64,000 nucleotides of DNA, taken from Verrucomicrobiota bacterium (lineage in GTDB: Bacteria > Verrucomicrobiota > Verrucomicrobiia > Opitutales > Opitutaceae). A model generated the notes under the pieces. That model was not told the DNA's origin and did not search any database. It saw nothing but the letters and a program-made list of their open reading frames with translations. The position numbers and the translations under genes are program-made. Location of the stretch: the NCBI GenBank assembly GCA_023391285.1, contig JAEWBF010000105.1, forward strand, positions 29,720 through 93,719. The letters are read 5' to 3'. Positions 52,690-63,917 of this stretch are shown here, in pieces; position 1 is the stretch's first letter, and each line of letters starts with the position of its first letter.

Positions 52690-54015
52690 TCACGGCGCGC
52701 TCACGACGATCGACGCATTCGTTCCGCCAAATCCGAAGCTGTTCGCCAGCGCCGCACGCACGGTCCGCTTCACCGCCACGTTCGGCGTGAAATTCAGCCC
52801 CGTGTCCGCACACACCGGATCGATGTTCTCCAGATTGATCGTCGGCGGCACCACGCCTTCGTCGATCGCCTTCACCGCGGCGAACAACCCCATCGCGCCG
52901 GCGCCACCCAACAAATGGCCGACCATCGATTTCACGCCGCTCACGTTCATTTCCGTTTTGCGCTCGCTAAACACCGTCGCGATCGCCGCCGCCTCTTCGC
53001 CATCGCCGCCCGGCGTCGATGTGGCATGAGCCGAAACATAGTCGATCTCCGACACCGGCACGCCCGATCGCTCGAGTGCCGCTTTCATCGCCCGCGCCGA
53101 ACCTTCCGCTCCCGGCGCCAGCGACGACAAATGATACGCATCCGCCGACGCCCCGTAGCCGCGCAACTCGGCATAAATCTTCGCGCCGCGCTTCAGCGCC
53201 TGCTCGCGTTCTTCCAACACAAACACGACCGCCCCTTCCGACAACACGAAGCCATCGCGATCGCGATCATACGGGCGCGACGCTTTCTCCGGCGCATCGT
53301 TGCGCGTCGACAGCGCGCGCATCTGCGCAAACGCCCCGATCGCCAACGGCGTCACCGTCGACTCCGCTCCGCCCGCAATCATCACATCCGCATCGCCGCG
53401 CGCGATCGCCGCCGCCGCTTCGCCGATCGCATGACCGCTCGTCGCACACGCCGACGCCACGCTCATGTTCGGTCCGCGAAAATCCAGCAAGAGACTCACT
53501 TGGCCCGCGAGCAGGTTGGGCGCGATCTGGATGATGAAGAACGGCGAAATCTTCCGATATCCGCCCGCCTTCCAGGTGTCGTGCATCGCCTCCATCTCGG
53601 GCAACCCGCCCAGGCCCACGCCGAGATTCACGCCCATCCGATCCGAGTTCAGCTCCAGCCGCTTTTCGTCGAGTCCCGAATCCGTATACGCCTCCACCGC
53701 CGCCGCCGCGCCGAGATGGGTAAACCGTCCAAACTTCTTCACGTCCTTCGGCGTCAGCACCTGCGTCACGGTTTCGTTCGCCGGTCCGCGCGGCTGCAAG
53801 GGCTTTGCCAGCGCCTTGGTCGCATCGAACCCTTTCACCTCCCCCGCGATCTGCGCCGAGCACCCGGTCGCGTCGAACCGCGTGATCTTTCCCAACCCGC
53901 TTCGCCCCGCCACAAAGCTCGCCCACGTCTCCCCGGCGCTGTTTCCGCACGGCGTAACCGCACCCAGTCCAGTAATCACAACGCGCCGGCGCATGAGGGA
54001 AGACGAAGTATTCAT
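52690..54015 (-). CDS. Second beta-ketoacyl-ACP synthase (FabF-like)
   Basis: 441 residues from ATG 54015; the conserved fold starts at RRRVVITGLGAVTPCG. Catalytic residues are kept: Cys190 in ASACATSGHAIG, His330 in YVSAHATSTPGGD, Lys362 and His367 in GVKSMVGHLLGGAG. Against the fabF at 3232 it has Ala for Gly in the NAHGT motif (SAHAT) and several short insertions. It could serve fatty acid elongation or make a special lipid or polyketide. It lies upstream of the exosortase gene, same strand, gap 88 bases, so they may share a transcript. Confidence 0.9.
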   Translation of the reverse strand: MNTSSSLMRRRVVITGLGAVTPCGNSAGETWASFVAGRSGLGKITRFDATGCSAQIAGEVKGFDATKALAKPLQPRGPANETVTQVLTPKDVKKFGRFTHLGAAAAVEAYTDSGLDEKRLELNSDRMGVNLGVGLGGLPEMEAMHDTWKAGGYRKISPFFIIQIAPNLLAGQVSLLLDFRGPNMSVASACATSGHAIGEAAAAIARGDADVMIAGGAESTVTPLAIGAFAQMRALSTRNDAPEKASRPYDRDRDGFVLSEGAVVFVLEEREQALKRGAKIYAELRGYGASADAYHLSSLAPGAEGSARAMKAALERSGVPVSEIDYVSAHATSTPGGDGEEAAAIATVFSERKTEMNVSGVKSMVGHLLGGAGAMGLFAAVKAIDEGVVPPTINLENIDPVCADTGLNFTPNVAVKRTVRAALANSFGFGGTNASIVVSAP

Positions 54016-54190
54016 GATGGAACCCGTCACTAAAAACTCCCGCCGGCCGCCTGCGAAGACCAAAATTTCACCCCGCGCCCACGGCCGGTCACCGCCACCT
54101 CTTCTCCTTCACAACTCCCTTCTCCTCAGCGCGGCCCAACCCCGGCTTTGACTTTACCCCGCCAAGCCCTTTCCGTCTCTCCTTTCCGAA

Positions 54191-54727
54191 ATGCAGCAGC
54201 TCCACGCTTACTGGCGCATGGAATACATCGAAGCGCCGCGGTATCCGGCTCGGATGAAGCGCCCGTTCAGCGAGTTGCCCGCTCTCGGCGACGATCGCGC
54301 CGCTCTCATCGTCCATCGCTCCAAGCACGCCTACCTGATCCTCAACCGGTTCCCTTACAATCCGGGCCACCTTCTCGCGGTCCCGTTTCGCGAAGTCACC
54401 GAAATCGAAAATCTCACGCCCACCGAATCCGCCGCGCTCATGGCCGAAATCATCTTCGCCAAGCGCCTGCTCGCCGCCGCGCTCAAACCCGACGGGTTCA
54501 ACGTCGGCTTCAATCTCGGCTCCTCCGCCGGCGGCAGTATTCCTCACCTCCACGCCCACATCGTCCCACGCTGGAACGGCGATACCAATTTCATGCCCGT
54601 GATCGGCCAGACCCGCACGCTGCCCCAATCCCTCGAGGCCACGTGGGAACGCCTCACCGCCGTCGTCCCCTCCCTCACGAAGTCGTCCCGCGCTCGTCGA
54701 AAATCGAAAATCGGAAATCGAAAATAA
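54191..54727 (+). CDS. HIT-family nucleotide-binding protein
   Basis: 178 residues. The histidine triad is in GGSIPHLHAHIVPRWNGDTN (HxHxH). NRFPYNPGHLLAVPFREV and the long N-terminal region YWRMEYIEAP place it with Fhit/AP4A-hydrolase-like bacterial HIT proteins. Likely a nucleotidyl hydrolase or transferase acting on AMP-linked compounds such as Ap4A. The last dozen codons (RRKSKIGNRK) are made of an AAAATCG word repeat that runs into the stop codon. It is 9 bases before phoH. Confidence 0.92.
   Translation: MQQLHAYWRMEYIEAPRYPARMKRPFSELPALGDDRAALIVHRSKHAYLILNRFPYNPGHLLAVPFREVTEIENLTPTESAALMAEIIFAKRLLAAALKPDGFNVGFNLGSSAGGSIPHLHAHIVPRWNGDTNFMPVIGQTRTLPQSLEATWERLTAVVPSLTKSSRARRKSKIGNRK
54697..54725. 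repeat. AAAATCG-word repeat at the HIT gene end
   Basis: TCGAAAATCGAAAATCGGAA followed by ATCGAAAAT. A-rich against a GC-rich background; it encodes the basic C-terminal tail of the HIT protein. A related word run lies at 60503-60548. Confidence 0.6.
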
Positions 54728-54736
54728 CTCCTCCGC

Positions 54737-55714
54737 TTGTCCTCCAAAACCCTCCATTTCCCTTCGCCCCGCCACCTTCACGCGCTCTACGCCGGCCGCG
54801 ATGAAAACCTCGCGCACGCCGAACGCGCCCTCGGCGTCAAACTCGTCTCGCGCGACGCCGCCCTCAAAATCGACGCCGCCGCCGAACCGCTCGCTCGCGC
54901 CGAAACCCTCTTCAACCTCCTCAACGACGCCCGCGCGCAGGGCATGACTATCCGCACGCCGGATTTTCATCGGATCACCGACGCCATCGCCCGCGGCGAG
55001 GGCGAACAACTCCGCGAACTCTTCACCGGTCCCCTCGTCATCGCGACGAATCGCAAAACGATCGTCCCCAAAACCATCGGCCAAAAGCTCTACCTCCAAT
55101 CCATCCTCAAGCACCCCGTCGTTTTCGGCATCGGCCCCGCCGGCACCGGCAAAACCTACCTCGCCATGGCCGCGGCCGTCTCGGCCCTCCTCAAGAACGA
55201 GGTCGAACGCATCATCCTCACCCGCCCTGCCGTCGAAGCTGGCGAAGCCCTTGGTTTTCTTCCCGGCGATCTCCGCGAGAAAATCCTGCCTTATCTTCGT
55301 CCGCTCTACGACGCGTTGCACGACATGCTCGATGCCGACGATGTCAGCCGCCTCACCGAAAAGGGCGTCATCGAAATCGCCCCGCTCGCCTACATGCGCG
55401 GCCGCACCTTATCGCACGCTTTCATCGTTCTCGATGAAGCCCAAAACACCACGCCCGAGCAAATGATGATGTTCCTCACGCGTCTCGGCGAAGAGTCGCG
55501 CATGGTCATCACCGGCGACGTCACGCAAATCGATCTCCCCCGCTCCAAACAATCGGGCCTCCTCGAGGTCCGCCACGTCCTTCGCGACGTCAACGGGGTC
55601 GACATCCACACCTTTAGCGGCTCGGATGTCGTCCGCCATCCGCTCGTGCAGCGCATCATCGAAGCCTACGACAACTATCGCAACCCGATGCCCGGCACCG
55701 AACCGAAACCCTGA
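54737..55714 (+). CDS. PhoH-like ATPase
   Basis: 325 residues from TTG 54737. The Walker A GIGPAGTGKTYLAMAAAV (133-140 for the core), RPAVEAGEALGFLPGDLREK, IVLDEAQNTTPEQMMMFLTRLG (DEAQ 233-236) and the VVITGDVTQIDLP-like MVITGDVTQIDLP are PhoH/YbeZ hallmarks. PhoH-like proteins are ATPases linked to RNA metabolism and are commonly encoded next to ybeY, as here with pgpH in between. No ATG gives a conserved start, hence TTG; the exact start is uncertain. Confidence 0.92.
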   Translation: MSSKTLHFPSPRHLHALYAGRDENLAHAERALGVKLVSRDAALKIDAAAEPLARAETLFNLLNDARAQGMTIRTPDFHRITDAIARGEGEQLRELFTGPLVIATNRKTIVPKTIGQKLYLQSILKHPVVFGIGPAGTGKTYLAMAAAVSALLKNEVERIILTRPAVEAGEALGFLPGDLREKILPYLRPLYDALHDMLDADDVSRLTEKGVIEIAPLAYMRGRTLSHAFIVLDEAQNTTPEQMMMFLTRLGEESRMVITGDVTQIDLPRSKQSGLLEVRHVLRDVNGVDIHTFSGSDVVRHPLVQRIIEAYDNYRNPMPGTEPKP

Positions 55715-55754
55715 CCCGGAACCGCGACCGCCCCACGCGGTTCGTCGCTCCACC

Positions 55755-55792
55755 GCTCTCAACTCTCAACCCTCATCTCTCAACTCGCTCAA
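55755..55792. repeat. CTCAACTCTCAAC word repeat between phoH and pgpH
   Basis: A run of CTCAAC and CTCATC words. Thirty bases of it (starting TCTCAACTCTCAACCCTCAT) are identical to a stretch inside the helicase coding sequence at 62811-62840. Confidence 0.8.
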
Positions 55793-55801
55793 ACCCGGCC
55801 C

Positions 55802-58186
55802 ATGTCCGTCCGCGACCGATTCAAGCTCCTCCTCGGCGGCCTTGGCTCCAGCCGTAACCAGCGCCTTTCGCCGACCCACTCCGCCATCCGCGATTTCCTC
55901 GACCGCAGCCGCGTCGTTTCCGTCATCATCTTCGTCCTCACCGTCGTCGCGATCCTCTTCATTAGTTCGGCGGGAGTTCATACCTCGCACCTGCCCGTCA
56001 TGCCCGGCCAGGTCGCCACATTCCGCGTCGTAGCGGCGACGTCCTTCAGTTACGAAAGCCAGGAGCGCACGCGCGTTGCCCGCGAACAGCTCCTCGATCG
56101 CCTCCCACCGGTCTATCGCCTCGAAAGCGAACCGCTTCAGCGTTTCGAAACCGCCGCTCGCGAACTCCTCGTTCAACTCGACGCGTTCGAAGACCGCTTC
56201 GATCAATCCCCGCCCGCCCTCACCGATCGCCGCAACGCCCTCTCCGCCATCGCCGAAGCCTTCAACGCCCGCGGTCCCTATCGCGTCAGCGTCGACGACG
56301 TCGCCGCCGTTCTCCAAGCCGGCGACGCCAAAGCTCGCGCTACCCTCTTCGACAACGGCCTCGCCGCCCTCCGCGACCTCTACGCCCAGGGCGTCCAGGA
56401 TGGCTCCCTGAACACGACCGGCCCCAACAGCGTCACCGTTTTCCAAATCGCGCGAGCCAACGGCGAAGTCACCCAGCGTTCCGTCCAATCGATGGAAGAC
56501 GCGCTCACCTTCCTCCGCGTCAATCTCGCCGCCGAAGGCGTGCCCCGCTCCGCCGCCCTCGCGCTGTTTCGCATCTTCCGCCAGGGCCTCGTCGCCAACG
56601 TCGTCTTCGACCGTGCGGCCACGACCGCGCGCGAAGCCATCGCCCTGCAGCAAATTCGCCCCGTCACCGTCGGCGTCGTGCGCGGCCAGACCATCATCGA
56701 ACCCGGCGAACGCGTCACCGCCGAGCAACACGAGATGCTCACCGCCCATCGGAAATTCCTCGAGCAAAACACCGATCTTCAGCTCGACGAAAATCTCACT
56801 CTGTTCGGCCGCGTGCTGCTCGTGCTCGCGATGATTCTCGCCTCCATCATCTACATACGCCTCGAGGACCCCGAAACCCTTCTCAGCAACGTCCGCCTCT
56901 GCCTGCTCGCGCTCGTCGTCATCATCAACCTCGCGATCGTCCGCGGCATCTACACCATCGGAGGCATCGACTTTTTCGTCAGCGACGGCGCGTGGGGATC
57001 CACCCTCCCCTACATCGCGCCGACCGCCTTCGCCCCGCTCATCGTCGCAATCCTGATCGACGCCGGCTCCGCCATCTTCATGGCGCTGCTCATTTCGATT
57101 TTCACCGGCGTCATCTACGGCAACCGCCTCGATCTTCTCGTTCTCACCTTCCTTTCTTCTCTCGTCGCGATCTTCTTCTCCCGCGACGCCCGCCAACGCG
57201 GCAAAGTCGTCCGCGCCGCCGGCGCCGGCGGCCTCACCGTCGCCGCCTTCGCCACCCTCATCGGCATCGCCGATCAAACACCTTCCGAAATCATCCTTCG
57301 TCAGGTCATCGCCGGCCTCGGCGCCGGCCTCGTCACCGGCATTACCGTCGTCGGCCTGCTCCCGATCCTCGAGTCGCTCTTCAAGCGCACCACCGACATC
57401 ACGCTGCTCGAGCTCACCGACTACAATCACCCGCTGCTGCGTCGCATGCAGCTCGACGCGCCCGGCACCTACCACCACTCGCTCGTCGTCGCTCAACTCG
57501 CCGAAAACGCCGCCAACGCCATCGGCGCCAATCCACTCACCGCTCGCGTCTGCTCCCTTTTCCACGACGTCGGCAAAACCGCCAACGCCGCTTTCTTCAG
57601 CGAAAACCAGCGCGACGGCGTCAACCCTCACGCCCATCTCGATCCCGTCGCTTCGGCCCGCATCATCAAGCAACACGTGACCGAAGGCGTCGAACTCGCC
57701 CTCAAATACAACCTCCCCACCGCCGTCACCGACGTTATCGAACAACACCACGGCACCACCCTCGTTCGCTACTTCTACGATCGCGCGCTTCATCAAACGC
57801 GCGCGCCCTTCCCGAAATCGTCCCCGCCTCCCGAGAACGCCGCTCCCCCGCCAACGCCGCCCTCCACGCCGACCATCGACGAAGCGCCTTTCCGCTACGA
57901 CGGCCCGCGCCCCCAAACCAAGGAAGCCGCCATCATCTCGCTGGCCGATTGCGTCGAAGCATCCTCCCGCTCCCTTCGCCAAACCACCCCCGAGCAGCTG
58001 AGCGAATTGATCGATCGCATCGTCCACGACCGCATTGAAGACGGCCAGCTCGACGAAGCGCCTCTTACCTTCATCGAAATCACGCGCATCAAGAACAGCT
58101 TTCAATTCACGCTGCTCAACATGCTCCACGGCCGCGTCGCTTACCCGACCGCCGACAGCGCCACGCCCGCCCAAGCGAAAGCGTAG
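55802..58186 (+). CDS. 7TM-HD domain protein, PgpH-type cyclic-di-AMP phosphodiesterase
   Basis: 794 residues. A membrane helix near residue 45 (VVSVIIFVLTVVAILFISSA), an extracellular 7TMR-HDED domain, a block of seven helices (about residues 340-525: LVLAMILASIIYIRL, LLALVVIINLAIVRGIY and following), then an HD domain with TYHHSLVVAQLAENAANAIG (about 557) and the HD pair in FHDVGK (about 587). HD enzymes of this build (PgpH) hydrolyse cyclic di-AMP. It lies between phoH and ybeY, the usual context. A Pro-rich insert (SPPPENAAPPPTPPSTPTID) occurs at about 678-697. Confidence 0.93.
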   Translation: MSVRDRFKLLLGGLGSSRNQRLSPTHSAIRDFLDRSRVVSVIIFVLTVVAILFISSAGVHTSHLPVMPGQVATFRVVAATSFSYESQERTRVAREQLLDRLPPVYRLESEPLQRFETAARELLVQLDAFEDRFDQSPPALTDRRNALSAIAEAFNARGPYRVSVDDVAAVLQAGDAKARATLFDNGLAALRDLYAQGVQDGSLNTTGPNSVTVFQIARANGEVTQRSVQSMEDALTFLRVNLAAEGVPRSAALALFRIFRQGLVANVVFDRAATTAREAIALQQIRPVTVGVVRGQTIIEPGERVTAEQHEMLTAHRKFLEQNTDLQLDENLTLFGRVLLVLAMILASIIYIRLEDPETLLSNVRLCLLALVVIINLAIVRGIYTIGGIDFFVSDGAWGSTLPYIAPTAFAPLIVAILIDAGSAIFMALLISIFTGVIYGNRLDLLVLTFLSSLVAIFFSRDARQRGKVVRAAGAGGLTVAAFATLIGIADQTPSEIILRQVIAGLGAGLVTGITVVGLLPILESLFKRTTDITLLELTDYNHPLLRRMQLDAPGTYHHSLVVAQLAENAANAIGANPLTARVCSLFHDVGKTANAAFFSENQRDGVNPHAHLDPVASARIIKQHVTEGVELALKYNLPTAVTDVIEQHHGTTLVRYFYDRALHQTRAPFPKSSPPPENAAPPPTPPSTPTIDEAPFRYDGPRPQTKEAAIISLADCVEASSRSLRQTTPEQLSELIDRIVHDRIEDGQLDEAPLTFIEITRIKNSFQFTLLNMLHGRVAYPTADSATPAQAKA

Positions 58187-58215
58187 GTGGAGCCCGACGT
58201 CCCGTCGGACTTTTC
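58184..58215. repeat. GTAG-foot hairpin after pgpH
   Basis: GTAGGTGGA then GCCCGACG, loop TCC, CGTCGGAC, then TTTTCG. The TAG of the foot is the pgpH stop codon. The 7-bp stem with a short T run could also act as a terminator. Confidence 0.65.
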
Positions 58216-58250
58216 GTTCGCGCACTTCCGTTCGGCTGTGCTTTGTCACC

Positions 58251-58760
58251 ATGCCCGCCCGCTCCATCTCCATCGCCAACCGCCACCCGCGCCTCCGCCT
58301 CGATCGCCGCGCGATCAAACAAGTCGTCGCCCTCCTCGACGCGCACGCCGCCCATTTCCGCGGCGGCTGCCCTCCCGGCGAACTCTCTCTCGTCTTCCTC
58401 ACCGACGCCGCCCTCGCGCAACTTCACGCCGACTTCCTCGCCGATCCGTCAATCACCGACGTCATCACCTTCGAAGGGGACGCCGCCTCGGGTTTCGCCG
58501 GAGAAATCTGCGTCTCCGCCGACGCCGCCCTCCGCCAAACGTCGCCGCAACACGCCTCCTCCACGCGGCCGCTCCCGCAAAAACTCCTCCCCGCGTTCTC
58601 CGCCGAGCTCACGCTTTACCTCGTCCACGGCTGGCTCCACCTCGCCGGCTACGACGATCTCCAACCCGCCAAAAAACGCGAAATGCGCCGCGCCGAAAAA
58701 CGCGCGATGACGCTCTTGCGCAAGAATGGCGATTGCCTGCCGGTTTTTTCACGGCAGTGA
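58251..58760 (+). CDS. ybeY: Endoribonuclease YbeY, altered metal site
   Basis: Single-strand RNase for 16S rRNA 3' maturation and ribosome quality control. 169 residues. Family motifs: LSLVFLTDAALAQLHADFL, DVITFEGDA (usually DVLSF) and VHGWLHLAGYDDLQPAKKREM. The zinc triad is HxxxHxxxxxH; His126 and His130 are present but the third position (136) is Asp, giving GYDD for GYDH, and no His follows nearby. Metal may be held by Asp instead. ATG 58251 is chosen, 64 bases after pgpH. Confidence 0.88.
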   Translation: MPARSISIANRHPRLRLDRRAIKQVVALLDAHAAHFRGGCPPGELSLVFLTDAALAQLHADFLADPSITDVITFEGDAASGFAGEICVSADAALRQTSPQHASSTRPLPQKLLPAFSAELTLYLVHGWLHLAGYDDLQPAKKREMRRAEKRAMTLLRKNGDCLPVFSRQ

Positions 58761-58777
58761 TCGTGCTCCCCCGGCCC

Positions 58778-59755
58778 ATGAATCCCTTACAGCTTCTTCC
58801 ATTCGCGGCGCTCCTCATCGTCTCGCCCGCCCCGGCCCTGTTTGCGCAAGCGTCCGCCACGATCGGTGTGGCCCGCCAGGACACCGTCTTCGTCACTCTG
58901 GGCTACGGTTCCGTGCATCACGTCCAACCCCTTCCCTCGCCCCGCTTCGTCAACGTCAACCCCGGCTCTGAGCTGCATTTGAAAACGGGATACGACGAAT
59001 CGGGCATCGTTTCGATTGAATGGTTCAAAGACCTCCAGCGACTCCGTTCCGCCTCGAAAACGCTTTCGTTCACCCGCACCTTGGAGTCCGACTCCGGTCG
59101 CTATCACGCCCACATCGTTCATGCGCAAGGCACGGAGACGACAAATACCGTTCACATCCGCGTGACGAATCCGGTTCGCCAGCAACTGCTCGCCCTTTCG
59201 ACCCGCGCCACCCTCTCCGCTTCTTCGCCCACCCTGGTCGGCGGCTTCGTCATCGCTCCGGCTCCGGGATCTCTTTCGGAATACAAGACCGTCCTCATCC
59301 GCGCGGTCGGCCCCAGCCTCTCTACTCTCGGCGTATCCAATCCGCTCGCTGCGCCCACGCTCACGATCTTCAACGGTTCCGGCGACGAACTGCTTCGCGG
59401 CACGCCCGTTTCCACCACCGCCAGCCATTGGGATCCTCGTAGTGATCCCACTCTCGTCGCAGCAGCGGTCGGCGCATTTCCGCTGCTGCCGAACTCGAAC
59501 GACATTGCCATGGTGCTCAACCTAAGCTCCGGCGTCTACACGGCACACATCGGCAGCATCAACGGAGGCACAGGCGACGTCCTATTCGAAATCTACGAAG
59601 CGCCCGACAGCCTTGTGATATCCCCTCTGGCGCCTCCCGTTCCGCCTCCGTCCCCCAGCGGCTCGGCCACAGCCAGCCCAGCCCCTTCAATGGTCAATGC
59701 GCCGTCGGCCCCGGTCGAGCTCCCACCCGTCGCCCCTTTCGGCTCCAACCTGTAG
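58778..59755 (+). CDS. Secreted protein with Ig-like domain and Verrucomicrobiota-type repeat domain
   Basis: 325 residues. A signal peptide (PFAALLIVSPAPALFAQ) leads into an immunoglobulin-like domain (VNPGSELHLKTGYDESGIVSIEWFKD...SDSGRYHAHI; about 60-125). A second domain follows, LSTRATLSASSPTLVGGFVIA then KTVLIRAVGPSLSTLGV...PTLTIFNGSGDELLRG, of a type I know mainly from secreted proteins of Opitutaceae and relatives. The tail is Pro/Ser/Ala-rich. Probably surface-attached or extracellular; function unknown. It lies downstream of ybeY and upstream of the DUF502 gene. Confidence 0.75.
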   Translation: MNPLQLLPFAALLIVSPAPALFAQASATIGVARQDTVFVTLGYGSVHHVQPLPSPRFVNVNPGSELHLKTGYDESGIVSIEWFKDLQRLRSASKTLSFTRTLESDSGRYHAHIVHAQGTETTNTVHIRVTNPVRQQLLALSTRATLSASSPTLVGGFVIAPAPGSLSEYKTVLIRAVGPSLSTLGVSNPLAAPTLTIFNGSGDELLRGTPVSTTASHWDPRSDPTLVAAAVGAFPLLPNSNDIAMVLNLSSGVYTAHIGSINGGTGDVLFEIYEAPDSLVISPLAPPVPPPSPSGSATASPAPSMVNAPSAPVELPPVAPFGSNL

Positions 59756-59820
59756 CGCCCGCTCTCACCTTCCCCTTTTTCCGTGCCTTCGCCCGGCCAT
59801 GAGCTAGCGTGCGCGCGCTC

Positions 59821-60492
59821 ATGTCGACCGACGCCAACCCGCCCGCGCACGCCTCGCGGCTCGTCACGTTTCGCAACGCCTTCATCTCGGGCGCGCTCCT
59901 CCTCGCCCCGCTGATCGTCACGATCCTGGCGTTCAAATGGGTCATCGACGCCGTCGGCGGCACGTTCCGGCCCATCTATCTCGCCCACCTTCCCGAGGCG
60001 CTCCAGCGAATCCCCTTCCTTTGGGACTTCGTCGCCACGCTGATCGTCATCCTCCTCGTCACCATCCTCGGCTACCTTTCGAACTACGTCTTCGGCAAAG
60101 TCTTCCTCGGCATCGCCGAACGCGCCATCCAACGCATCCCCGGGGTCGGCGGTCTCTACAGCTCCGTCAAACAGATCTTCACCACCTTCAGCTCCCAGAA
60201 CCGCAACCTCTTCAGTAAGGTTGTCCTCGTCCAATTTCCCCGCGAAGGTCTGTGGTCGGTCGGCTTCCTCACCAACAAACAGCAGGGCGAGCCCCACACA
60301 TTCACCGGCGTCGAAGCCTGGACCGTTTTCATCCCCACCACGCCGAACCCCACGAGCGGCTTCCTCGTCATGGTGCCCAAGGAACATGTTCGCGAACTCG
60401 ATATGTCCGTCGGCGATGGCATGAAGATGATCATCTCCGGCGGCGCCGTGATCCCGCCGTGGCCCCTGGTAAAGACCGCCGACCTCCCGTAA
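59821..60492 (+). CDS. DUF502 family membrane protein
   Basis: 223 residues from ATG 59821. Two membrane helices (AFISGALLLAPLIVTILAFKWV near 20-40; FLWDFVATLIVILLVTILGYLS near 65-85). The family motif IPGVGGLYSSVKQIFTTFSSQ and SGFLVMVPKEHVRELDMSVGDGMKMIISGGAV are clear DUF502 features. A GTG start 12 bases upstream is possible. Function unknown in bacteria. Confidence 0.9.
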   Translation: MSTDANPPAHASRLVTFRNAFISGALLLAPLIVTILAFKWVIDAVGGTFRPIYLAHLPEALQRIPFLWDFVATLIVILLVTILGYLSNYVFGKVFLGIAERAIQRIPGVGGLYSSVKQIFTTFSSQNRNLFSKVVLVQFPREGLWSVGFLTNKQQGEPHTFTGVEAWTVFIPTTPNPTSGFLVMVPKEHVRELDMSVGDGMKMIISGGAVIPPWPLVKTADLP

Positions 60493-60502
60493 CGAGGCGC
60501 TC

Positions 60503-60548
60503 CAAAAAATCGAAATTCGAAACTCCAAAATCGAAAATCCCAAATCCC
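60503..60548. repeat. A-rich word repeat before recO
   Basis: Words of the type AAAATCGAAAATCC and AAATTCGAAACTCC in the 58 bases between the DUF502 stop and the recO start. Similar in composition and wording to 54697-54725. Confidence 0.55.
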
Positions 60549-60550
60549 CT

Positions 60551-61198
60551 TTGCCCGCCCTCCCGCTCCAGACCGACGCCTTCATCCTTCAAAAGCGTCC
60601 CCCGTCCGACTCCTTCCAGACGCTGACCGCTTTCTCCGCGTCCGACGGCGCCCTTCTCCTTCTCCAGCGCGTCACCAAGAAAACGTCCGCCACCTCCGTC
60701 GCGCTCGACCTCTTCGACGAAGCCTCGCTCTCGCTCGAATCCTCGAACCAAGGCCAAACCTGGTTCGTCAAGGAAGCCCGCCTCCTCACCCGCCACGCGA
60801 CGCTCGGCCGCAGCTACGAAACGCTCCGTCACGCCTCCGCCCTCGCCTCCCTCGTCGCCCGAAATCCCGCTCCCGAAGAATCCCGCCCCGCGATCGCCGC
60901 GCTCCTTCGTCAAGCCTTCGCCGCCTTCGCCAGCAGCCCGCGCCCCGACTTCGTCTGGTTCAAAAGTCTCTACCGCTTCGCCCGCGACGAAGGCCACCCG
61001 CTGAAAGAACACTGGTTCCCCACACTCCCAGCAGACGACCGCACCGCCGTCGCCACGCTCCTCAACTCCCCCCTCTCTCAACTCACCGCGTCCCCTGAAC
61101 AGTGTAACCTATTAGGTTACACGCCTCCCGCCGTCGCGCGCCTCACCGCCCGCCTCGAAGAATACCTCCGCGGCCACACCGAAATCCTTCTCGACTAA
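60551..61198 (+). CDS. recO: DNA repair protein RecO
   Basis: Helps RecR load RecA in the RecFOR gap-repair pathway. 215 residues from TTG 60551; the start LQTDAFILQKRPPSDSFQTLTAFSASDGALLLLQR is the RecO N-terminal OB-fold and gives confidence in the start. The C-terminal zinc-finger cysteines of E. coli-type RecO are not seen; only one Cys (about residue 186) is present, which is common in divergent RecO. A perfect 21-base palindrome lies in the coding sequence at 61102-61122. Followed after 67 bases by the nuclease-helicase gene. Confidence 0.85.
   Translation: MPALPLQTDAFILQKRPPSDSFQTLTAFSASDGALLLLQRVTKKTSATSVALDLFDEASLSLESSNQGQTWFVKEARLLTRHATLGRSYETLRHASALASLVARNPAPEESRPAIAALLRQAFAAFASSPRPDFVWFKSLYRFARDEGHPLKEHWFPTLPADDRTAVATLLNSPLSQLTASPEQCNLLGYTPPAVARLTARLEEYLRGHTEILLD
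61102..61122. repeat. Perfect 21-base palindrome inside recO
   Basis: GTGTAACCTA, T, TAGGTTACAC. AT-rich against the GC-rich gene. It encodes part of CNLLGYTPP in RecO, the region between the core and the C-terminal helix. Confidence 0.9.
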
Positions 61199-61265
61199 CT
61201 GCTCGCGCGCCCACCGCCGATTTCGATTTCCCTTCCGCGCGGCGCGCGTGTTCCGTGAGTCCTCC

Positions 61266-63917
<2,652 letters not shown>

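Noticed and set aside
55766..58402. An 878-codon open frame on the minus strand opposite pgpH
   Set aside because: Low-complexity Asp/Glu/Gly-rich translation of the complementary strand of a well-supported 7TM-HD gene.
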